NCBI GenBank assembly: GCA_044433415.1
Contig: JAWXTP010000126.1
Span: 1-8,737 of the forward strand
DNA length: 8,737 nucleotides
Reading direction: 5' to 3'
Origin: JAWXTP01 sp044433415
GTDB taxonomy: Bacteria; Bacteroidota; Bacteroidia; Bacteroidales; Rikenellaceae
The translations under genes were made by a program, and so were the position numbers. The notes beneath the pieces were generated by a model. It was not told the origin of the DNA, did not search any database, and saw only the letters and a list, made by a program, of their open reading frames with translations. Positions 1-5,528 of the stretch are shown piece after piece; position 1 is the first letter of the stretch; each line of letters starts with the position of its first letter.

Positions 1-1
1 C

Positions 2-17
2 ATAGTTTTTAAACTAT
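2..17 (-). terminator. Short inverted repeat downstream of the leftward sulfatase
   Basis: ATAGTTT and AAACTAT form a perfect 7-base inverted repeat with 2 bases between them, about 48 bases past the stop codon of the leftward sulfatase. It could end that transcript, but the stem is A/T-only apart from one G-C pair. The sequence after it lies outside the window, so a U-run cannot be checked. Confidence 0.25.
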
Positions 18-64
18 AAAGATACTGAAAATCAGGGACTTATACAAATTTTTAAGACACTTAT

Positions 65-1759
65 TTAATTGAATTTCATATATTTATGAGGTTTTTTTGA
101 ATTTTTGTCATGTAGTAAAGCTTTTCCCTTAAATTCATTACTTGCTTTTAAAGCTATACTATATTGACCTTCACTAATAACATTAACCTTATACTCAGAA
201 TGCTCACCAGCCTTATCAAAACCTACAAGCGCCAAATTATCATTTATTAAACCCTCAGACAACACATAAGGAGCGTAACACATAATTTGAGTTTTTGTGT
301 CATCACCATAACCCAATTGGAAAGTTGGCATTTGGTAGCTTTCTTTGGAATCAAGTATGCCTTGATACCATTTCATCACCTCTTTTCTATATTTCAAAGT
401 CAGCTTTCTATCCTCATCCGTGCCATTAGCATATAGGTTATTACTTTCTTTGTAATCGTCTTTTAAGTTCCAAAGAGCTAAAGAATCTTCTTGCCACTGA
501 TTGAATAACACTTTATAGTCTCCCTTATGTAGACCTATCATCTGCATTTCAGGGTCTATAGATTTACGTCTTTCAACGGTTAAAGGTAGAGCCTGGTTTT
601 TATTGTTTGTGTCATGATACTTAAAAAAAGGAGTCCATTGTGAGATATAGATAGTTCTATCTTTATCTGTTATCGTCGGATTTTGAAGCACCTTTTTAAA
701 ACTAATACCATCCATTTTTTTAGCTTCCTTAGGGATGTCAACATTTGCAACATCACATAAAGTAGGGAAAATATCATAAACCGCAACTAAGGAGCTATTA
801 GTAGCATTTTCAAAATGTCCTTTCCAATATACAAATAAAGGAGAGTGTATGCCATTATCAAAATTTTGTCCCTTGTTTCCTCTATATTGTGAAGGGTTAC
901 GCTGTGCCCATTCTTCACTTGTTAACTTAATATTAGTACCTACAGAATGTATAGGTCCATTGTCTGAAAGGAACACTATAATTGTATTATCTAAAAGACC
1001 TTCTTTCTCAACAGCACTAAGCACCTTACCTATTTGAACATCTAGGTGATCTATCATACTATTAAGAGTAGCAAAATTACGATCCTGCCCCTGAGCCATT
1101 TTTTGTTCTACATATTCTTCGGGAGCATCCCAAATACCATGAGGCGACAAGAAAGGAATATATGCAAAAAATGGTTCATCCTTATTTTCTTTAATGAAAT
1201 CTATAGCCATATCAGCTATTACAGCATCAACCCAACCTTCTGTGCTATGCTCCTTACCATTTAATAAACCCTTATTATTTCTATACTTATATAAGTCAGC
1301 CATAAACGCCTCATCAAAACCACGCTGCCATGGATAATAGCCCGACGTTTTACCAGAGTGCCATTTACCCCACATACCTGTAGTGTAACCTGCCTGTTTG
1401 AAAGCCTCAGCTATAGTCACCTCATCAAGATTTAAGAAATCACGACCCGCATGCACACCTGAAATCCCTGTACGTAAGAAGTGTCTACCTGTAATCAATG
1501 ATGCACGTGTAGGAGCACTAACTGAGTGTACATAAAAGTTATCAAAACGCACTGCATACTGTGCCATGCTATCCAGGTTAGGAGTGTACACACACTGATT
1601 GCCTTGTAAACTCATGTCATCATATCCCATATCATCAGCCTGTAAAATAATGATATTAGGACGTTTTGTGTCTGTCTTGTCAGCTGCAATAGCAACAGTA
1701 GTAGGAAGAATAGTTGTTGCAGTAATTGCTGTTAGAACAGTTGAAAATTTAGGATTCAT
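65..1759 (-). CDS. Exported S1-family sulfatase (arylsulfatase-like, serine type)
   Basis: Predicted to hydrolyse sulfate esters, probably on a polysaccharide or oligosaccharide in the periplasm. Residues 1-26 look like a signal peptide, with likely cleavage after AIA. The alkaline-phosphatase-like sulfatase fold follows. D42-D43 (QADDMGYDD) fit the metal site. SAPTR at 81-85 is the S/C-x-P-x-R signature, with S81 the residue expected to become formylglycine. GKWH (K132, H134), SPH (H207), DNGP (D266, N267) and K296 in NKGQNFDNG match the usual metal and sulfate ligands. About 80 C-terminal residues (from roughly 480) form a beta-rich tail ending in a lysine-rich stretch. At 564 residues it has the usual family length. 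It is transcribed divergently from the GH26-sulfatase operon and shares an upstream motif with it. The serine type implies maturation by an anaerobic sulfatase-maturating enzyme encoded elsewhere. The exact substrate and subfamily cannot be assigned by eye. Confidence 0.93.
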   Translation of the reverse strand: MNPKFSTVLTAITATTILPTTVAIAADKTDTKRPNIIILQADDMGYDDMSLQGNQCVYTPNLDSMAQYAVRFDNFYVHSVSAPTRASLITGRHFLRTGISGVHAGRDFLNLDEVTIAEAFKQAGYTTGMWGKWHSGKTSGYYPWQRGFDEAFMADLYKYRNNKGLLNGKEHSTEGWVDAVIADMAIDFIKENKDEPFFAYIPFLSPHGIWDAPEEYVEQKMAQGQDRNFATLNSMIDHLDVQIGKVLSAVEKEGLLDNTIIVFLSDNGPIHSVGTNIKLTSEEWAQRNPSQYRGNKGQNFDNGIHSPLFVYWKGHFENATNSSLVAVYDIFPTLCDVANVDIPKEAKKMDGISFKKVLQNPTITDKDRTIYISQWTPFFKYHDTNNKNQALPLTVERRKSIDPEMQMIGLHKGDYKVLFNQWQEDSLALWNLKDDYKESNNLYANGTDEDRKLTLKYRKEVMKWYQGILDSKESYQMPTFQLGYGDDTKTQIMCYAPYVLSEGLINDNLALVGFDKAGEHSEYKVNVISEGQYSIALKASNEFKGKALLHDKNSKKPHKYMKFN

Positions 1760-1845
1760 TTTTTATCTTTAAGTAATAAATTATATAAAATTTGCTCAAA
1801 TTATCACATTTTTGTTACCACGAGAAACGCTCATTAAATATTTTA

Positions 1846-1874
1846 CAAAATTACTCTTATATTAACCATAAAAA
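1846..1874 (-). promoter_or_regulatory. Predicted promoter of the leftward sulfatase
   Basis: On the minus strand, TAATTTTG (1853-1846) matches the Bacteroidota -7 consensus TAnnTTTG exactly. A T-rich -33-like segment (TTTTTAT, 1874-1868) lies at the expected distance. Transcription would begin near 1840, giving a leader of about 80 bases. The rightward operon promoter has the same layout, which raises confidence. The -33 element is not a clean TTTG. Confidence 0.6.
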
Positions 1875-1904
1875 AAGTATTATCATAACATATAATAATA
1901 CTTT
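1874..1904. repeat. 10-bp perfect inverted repeat, candidate operator
   Basis: AAAGTATTAT (1874-1883) and ATAATACTTT (1895-1904) are exact reverse complements separated by 11 bases, so their centres are 21 bases or about two helical turns apart. This spacing suits a dimeric DNA-binding regulator. The arm nearer the sulfatase gene touches the -33 region of its promoter. The distal arm is the first part of the 15-mer shared with the other promoter. Confidence 0.55.
1890..1904 (-). promoter_or_regulatory. Shared motif AAAGTATTATTATAT, sulfatase copy
   Basis: Read on the minus strand, this 15-mer is identical to the copy at 2041-2055 on the plus strand. It starts 51 bases upstream of the TAATTTTG box, exactly as the other copy does relative to its own box. 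It is a likely regulator binding site. The regulator is unknown; PUL regulators are commonly hybrid two-component systems, SusR-like proteins or ECF sigma/anti-sigma pairs. Confidence 0.6.
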
Positions 1905-2040
1905 GTTGTAAATAATAAATTATTTTCTTCTTTTTATAACTTGACCACTCACACACCCCACACCCATAATACTATATAATATAAGCACATAAGCTCCTTT
2001 TTACAAAACATCACTCAATTACAAAATATCATTTTTTAAT

Positions 2041-2055
2041 AAAGTATTATTATAT
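2041..2055 (+). promoter_or_regulatory. Shared motif AAAGTATTATTATAT, operon copy
   Basis: Identical to the minus-strand 15-mer at 1904-1890 and positioned the same way, starting 51 bases before the TACTTTTG box. Aligning the two 59-base segments without gaps gives 40 identical positions by my count, including TTTTTAT in the -33 area. The identity is therefore organised around the promoter and not merely shared A+T richness. Confidence 0.6.
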
Positions 2056-2070
2056 ATCATTAAAACATTA

Positions 2071-2099
2071 TTTTTATATTAAGTTATGTTATACTTTTG
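2071..2099 (+). promoter_or_regulatory. Predicted promoter of the GH26-sulfatase operon
   Basis: TACTTTTG (2092-2099) is an exact match to the Bacteroidota -7 consensus TAnnTTTG, with a T-rich -33-like TTTTTAT at 2071-2077. Transcription should start near 2105, leaving a leader of about 125 bases before the GH26 start codon. The motif at 2041-2055 lies just upstream. Confidence 0.65.
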
Positions 2100-2110
2100 T
2101 ACAAAACAAA

Positions 2111-2200
2111 TAGGGGAAGTTTTAATATCAACTAACGATTCTAACAAACTGGTTTAAAAAAAGCAAATAACAAATAAATTATAGATTAACACTTCCCCTA
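2111..2200 (+). promoter_or_regulatory. Long-range hairpin in the mannanase mRNA leader
   Basis: TAGGGGAAGT (2111-2120) and ACTTCCCCTA (2191-2200) are a perfect 10-base inverted repeat with four consecutive G-C pairs in a region otherwise almost devoid of G and C. After a 1x1 mismatch (2121/2190), TTAAT (2122-2126) can pair with ATTAA (2185-2189), extending the stem to about 16 positions. It begins a few bases after the predicted transcription start and closes 31 bases before the GH26 start codon. Possible roles are 5' end protection, a protein or small-RNA target, or transcript control. It is not a recognisable known riboswitch, and no U-run marks it as a simple terminator. Confidence 0.6.
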
Positions 2201-2231
2201 AAATTAAAATAAACAAAACAACATATAAATC

Positions 2232-3311
2232 ATGAAAAGAAAACACACTACTCTTATTGCTGCTGCTCTAACTTTAGCGATAACGTCATCTTGCAGCAAC
2301 TCAAACAGCGTAACACCTGCTGAGAAACTTATTTCACAAATTGAAACAGGAATCCAAAACAAAGTTGTCATGTTTGGCCACCAAGACGACCCTGTCTATG
2401 GTCACGCATGGAAATACGAAGCTAACCGTTCGGATGTATTAGAAACAGTTGGAGACTACCCTGCTGTAATGGGCTGGGAAATCGGAGGCTTAGAGCTAGG
2501 TGATAGCGAAAGCCTTGATGGTGTACCTTTTGACTTAATCCGTACAGAAATAGCAAAACAACATGCTAGAGGTGGCATAAACACTATGTCATGGCACACT
2601 TACAACCCTAAAGGTGGGGATTCATGGAACGAAGAAGCAGGCGTTGTAACTTCTATATTAGAAGGAGGCGAAAACTACGATATGTTCCAAGAAAGACTAG
2701 GTATAGTAGCTGATTATATCTCTACTTTAAAAGATTCAAACGGAGAACTTATTCCTATTATCTTCCGTCCATGGCACGAACATGATGGCAACTGGTTCTG
2801 GTGGGGTAACAAATGGTGTACTCACGACGAATATCGTCAACTATGGGATATGACTTATAAATTTATGGAAGACCACGGATTAAACAATATTGTTTGGTGT
2901 TACATGCCAGCTCCTGGTGATCAAGTTGCAAAAACTCCTCCTTGTGAACAATTCGACATGGTAGGTTTTGACGAATACCAAAGAAAAGGCGACACAGAAA
3001 AATATAAAGCTGACATGATAGAAAAAATAGATATGCTTAAAGAGTATAGCAAAAAATACAACAAGCCTATTACTATTTCAGAAACAGGTTCAGAAAGTCT
3101 GACTACAGAAAATTGGTATACAAAAGTGTTATTACCTGTTATCAAAGACGAACCTATAAGCTATGTGCTTTTATGGCGTAACGCATGGGATAAACCAGAA
3201 CATTTCTACTGTTCATATAAAGGACACTCTTCAGAAGATGATTTCCGCAAATTCATTGAATCACCTACTGTCATTACAGCTAAAGAAGTAGTAAAGTATA
3301 CTCAAAAATAA
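2232..3311 (+). CDS. GH26 family lipoprotein, probable endo-beta-1,4-mannanase
   Basis: Predicted retaining endo-glycoside hydrolase with a GH26 (beta/alpha)8 barrel, most likely cutting beta-1,4-mannan backbones. Residues 1-20 are a lipoprotein signal and C21 (SSC) is the probable lipidated cysteine. The catalytic domain spans about 30-357. FGHQDDP (48-54) and WHTYNP (121-126) are typical GH26 strand motifs. FRPWHEHDGNWFWWG (178-192) contains the acid/base E183, and ITISETGSE (280-288) the nucleophile E284. At 359 residues it is a single-domain enzyme without a carbohydrate-binding module. Residues after C21 (SNSNS) lack the acidic surface-export signal described in Bacteroidota, so a periplasm-facing anchor is possible. 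It is first in an operon, 7 bases before a sulfatase. The start has A/T-rich upstream sequence and no Shine-Dalgarno. GH26 also includes beta-1,3-xylanases and lichenases, but the HEH-DG-WFWWG pattern fits Bacteroides mannanases best, as I recall. Confidence 0.93.
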   Translation: MKRKHTTLIAAALTLAITSSCSNSNSVTPAEKLISQIETGIQNKVVMFGHQDDPVYGHAWKYEANRSDVLETVGDYPAVMGWEIGGLELGDSESLDGVPFDLIRTEIAKQHARGGINTMSWHTYNPKGGDSWNEEAGVVTSILEGGENYDMFQERLGIVADYISTLKDSNGELIPIIFRPWHEHDGNWFWWGNKWCTHDEYRQLWDMTYKFMEDHGLNNIVWCYMPAPGDQVAKTPPCEQFDMVGFDEYQRKGDTEKYKADMIEKIDMLKEYSKKYNKPITISETGSESLTTENWYTKVLLPVIKDEPISYVLLWRNAWDKPEHFYCSYKGHSSEDDFRKFIESPTVITAKEVVKYTQK

Positions 3312-3318
3312 CAACACA

Positions 3319-4896
3319 ATGAAACAATTTCAATTATATGCACTTTTGGGCGCTGCACTTCTTCCTAGCAATAGCGATGCTAAAGCTAAGGTAAAAGAAA
3401 CTGAAGAACGCCCCAACATATTATTTATCTTGTCTGACGACCACGCAAAACCTGCAATAAGTGCCTATGGTGGCACTTTTGCAGAGGTTGCACCAACACC
3501 AAACCTAGATAAGATAGCAGAAAATGGAGCTCTTTTTAATCACATGATTTGTACCAACTCTATTTCTGGACCTAGTCGCGCTTGTCTTATCACAGGTAAA
3601 TATGGCACAACAAATGGGTTTTATCAAAATGAAGGTTCTATAACTTTTGACAACACCCAACAAACAACACCAAAGATTTTCAAAGAAAACGGCTACACAA
3701 CTTCTCTATTTGGCAAGTGGCACCTAAACTCTACACCTATGGGTTTTGACCATTACATGATACATGCTGACCCTAGCCATCAAGGAAGATACTGGGATCC
3801 TATATATGAAATCAATGGAGAGATGGAGGTTCGTAAGGGTTACTCCACAAACCTTACAACAGATGCCGCACTTGATTGGATGGAAAACGACAGAGACGCA
3901 GACAAACCTTTCTGCATGATGTTACACTATAAATCACCTCACCGTCCATGTAATCCAGACAGCATATACTTAGATTTATTTAATGATGTAGAGCTGCCTT
4001 ATCCTGAAACTTTTAATGATGACTATTCTTCTCGTGAGCAAACTCTAGGCGTAAATATGGCTACAGTTGAAAACCACTTCTCACGAGAAGACTTAAAGAT
4101 GGTTACACCTCGTGGTTTCGACGCTAAACACACAAAAGAATGGAGAAACTATGGTGGTTCGGGTGACGATCAATATTGGACTCCTGATCCTAAAATGAGC
4201 AAGGAAGAAGTGAAAAAATGGAAATACCAACAATACTATAAGGATTACCTAAGATGTATACGTTCTGTAGATGATAATGTGGGTCGTGTCATTGACTACC
4301 TTAAAGAAAATGGTCTTTACGAAAACACTATTATAATATACATGGGTGACCAAGGCTTCTTCTTAGGTGAACATGGTATTTATGATAAACGTTGGATGTA
4401 CGAAGAAGCTATCAACATGGCTTGTTTGTTTAGTTATCCTAAGCTACAAAAAAGCAACGAACAAATAGACCAACTAGCAGTAAATGTTGACATCGCACCT
4501 ACTCTACTAGATTTTGCAGGTATAGACATACCAAAAGATATGCATGGAGAGAGTCTTCGTCCTTTAATTGAGGACAATAGCAGCGTGAAAAAATGGAGAG
4601 AGTCTGTATACTATCACTATTTTGAATATCCAAAATGGCACAGAGTCCAACCTCACTATGGCGTAAGAACAGATAGATATAAACTTATACATTTTTACTA
4701 CAATATTGACACTTGGGAATTTTACGATCTTGAAAAAGATCCTAATGAACTAAGCAATCAATACAACAATCCTGAGTATGCTTCTATAATCAAAGATATG
4801 AAGAAAGATATCAAAAAACTGCAAGCTCAGTACAATGATGAATTATCACTTGATGAACGACGTGAACTTACTGAACGTTACATGATTACCTATTAA
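3319..4896 (+). CDS. Exported S1-family sulfatase (serine type), second in operon
   Basis: Predicted sulfate-ester hydrolase acting on glycans in the periplasm. Residues 1-21 resemble a signal peptide (hydrophobic LYALLGAALL). ILSDDH (37-42) supplies metal-binding D40-D41. SGPSRACLITG (83-93) is the sulfatase signature, with S83 the formylglycine precursor. FGKWH (K133, H135), KSPHRP (H208) and GDQGFFLGEHGIYDKRW (343-359; D344, Q345, K357) provide the remaining active-site ligands. The C-terminal subdomain carries GVRTDRYKLIHFY (448-460) and FYDLEKDPNE (468-477), usual in this superfamily. At 525 residues it appears complete. The gene starts 7 bases after the GH26 stop, so the two are almost certainly co-transcribed. 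It is clearly divergent from the sulfatase at 65-1759: the insertions differ, and it has DQG where the other has DNG. The two probably remove different sulfates. The substrate is not determinable from sequence alone. Confidence 0.93.
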   Translation: MKQFQLYALLGAALLPSNSDAKAKVKETEERPNILFILSDDHAKPAISAYGGTFAEVAPTPNLDKIAENGALFNHMICTNSISGPSRACLITGKYGTTNGFYQNEGSITFDNTQQTTPKIFKENGYTTSLFGKWHLNSTPMGFDHYMIHADPSHQGRYWDPIYEINGEMEVRKGYSTNLTTDAALDWMENDRDADKPFCMMLHYKSPHRPCNPDSIYLDLFNDVELPYPETFNDDYSSREQTLGVNMATVENHFSREDLKMVTPRGFDAKHTKEWRNYGGSGDDQYWTPDPKMSKEEVKKWKYQQYYKDYLRCIRSVDDNVGRVIDYLKENGLYENTIIIYMGDQGFFLGEHGIYDKRWMYEEAINMACLFSYPKLQKSNEQIDQLAVNVDIAPTLLDFAGIDIPKDMHGESLRPLIEDNSSVKKWRESVYYHYFEYPKWHRVQPHYGVRTDRYKLIHFYYNIDTWEFYDLEKDPNELSNQYNNPEYASIIKDMKKDIKKLQAQYNDELSLDERRELTERYMITY

Positions 4897-4923
4897 TAAC
4901 AGTTAGAAGATAACAGTTAGAAG
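4897..4923 (+). repeat. Two 13-base direct repeats after the operon
   Basis: TAACAGTTAGAAG occurs at 4897-4909 and again at 4911-4923, one base apart, directly after the sulfatase stop codon. The second copy overlaps the start of the large hairpin arm. It could be a small tandem duplication made by slippage or a scar of an insertion. Confidence 0.6.
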
Positions 4924-5011
4924 TTGCGCAAGCGTGGAAAGATTACTATAAAGATCAGTGTTACTGAGCCTTGATTAAAAACTTTTCCACACTTGCGCAA
5001 CTTCTCTTTTT
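4919..5011 (+). terminator. 22-bp-stem hairpin with T-run ending the GH26-sulfatase operon
   Basis: The arms 4919-4940 and 4984-5005 are reverse complements over 22 bases with one mismatch (C4933 opposite A4991). They are followed by CTCTTTTT (5004-5011). The 43-base loop includes a small hairpin, TCAGT/ACTGA (4955-4959/4963-4967). Each arm holds the palindrome TTGCGCAA. Position and T-run fit a transcription terminator, but the long arms and loop are larger than usual, so it may also be a small inverted-repeat element reused as a terminator. The mismatch becomes a G-U pair in the opposite-strand RNA. Confidence 0.6.
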
Positions 5012-5383
5012 ACGGATTTACATTACAATAGCGCAAAATAGTATTAATTAAACATTAACACTTTAAGTATCACATCCCACACAAAAACTACAATCAATTA
5101 ACAATCAGTACATTAATTAATTTTAACATTTTGCCCCAAACTCTAATTCCCTAACTTATAGCACAAAAACATTATTTTTTATCACGACAATTTATCAAAC
5201 AAACAAAAAACAAGACACTTATAATTCAAAACAGTAATAAACACAAAGCAAAAAGCTATATTTTTACAAAATAATATAAACTCAAAGCAAAAAAAACAAT
5301 AATTTTTCATATTTTTACACCTCAAACTAAAAAAATATCACTTAAATACCAAAGAAATCATAACAAGTAAATTTTCTGTTAAA

Positions 5384-5421
5384 ATAGTATTAGTATATCG
5401 AGCTAACAATGTGTTACTTTG
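5384..5421 (+). promoter_or_regulatory. Candidate promoter region of the SusC-like gene
   Basis: TTACTTTG (5414-5421) matches TAnnTTTG except at the second base and is the best candidate in the gap. It would give a leader of about 100 bases. ATAGTATTAGTATAT (5384-5398) matches the shared divergent-promoter 15-mer at 13 of 15 positions but sits closer to the box (start 30 bases upstream instead of 51). No clear TTTG -33 element is visible. Confidence 0.4.
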
Positions 5422-5528
5422 CATTAACAAAATAAGGATAAAGAGAAATTTATCACCAAAACAAACAAATTAACAAAAATTAACAGAATATTATAAATTT
5501 TAACTAACAGATTAAACTTATTAAAGCA

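Larger units (their letters stand above)
1760..2231. other. Divergent intergenic regulatory region
   Basis: This 472-base gap separates the leftward sulfatase from the GH26-sulfatase operon and holds no credible gene. It is strongly A+T rich. It contains two opposed promoters (-7 boxes at 1846-1853 and 2092-2099), a motif AAAGTATTATTATAT in front of each, an inverted repeat at 1874-1904, and a structured mRNA leader at 2111-2200. The piece from about 1906 to 2040 lies between the two motif copies and shows no further structure that I can support. Confidence 0.8.
4897..5528. other. A+T-rich intergenic region before the SusC-like gene
   Basis: The 632-base gap holds no credible gene. From the left it contains a direct repeat, a large hairpin (4919-5005) with a T-run, and about 350 bases of very A+T-rich sequence with short repeats. 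Examples are CAAAGCAAAAA at 5244-5254 and 5283-5293, and ATATTTTTACA at 5258-5268 and 5309-5319. AAAATAGTATTA occurs at 5035-5046 and 5381-5392. A weak promoter precedes a leader of roughly 100 bases. I see no tRNA, CRISPR or small protein here. Confidence 0.7.

Noticed and set aside
849..1264. Two plus-strand open frames of 62 and 72 codons inside the leftward sulfatase
   Set aside because: They lie antisense to a strongly supported sulfatase with intact motifs, have no recognisable domain, and no promoter-like lead-in.
2111..2200. Leader structure as a known riboswitch class
   Set aside because: No conserved core of cobalamin, TPP, SAM or similar riboswitches is recognisable; only the paired arms are clear.
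2921..3145. Minus-strand open frame of 74 codons within the GH26 gene
   Set aside because: It is antisense to the conserved GH26 catalytic region, and its sequence looks like reverse translation of codon bias.
4919..5005. The large hairpin as a tRNA or a CRISPR repeat
   Set aside because: It has a single long stem without cloverleaf arms or CCA-type ends, and there is no spaced repeat series.
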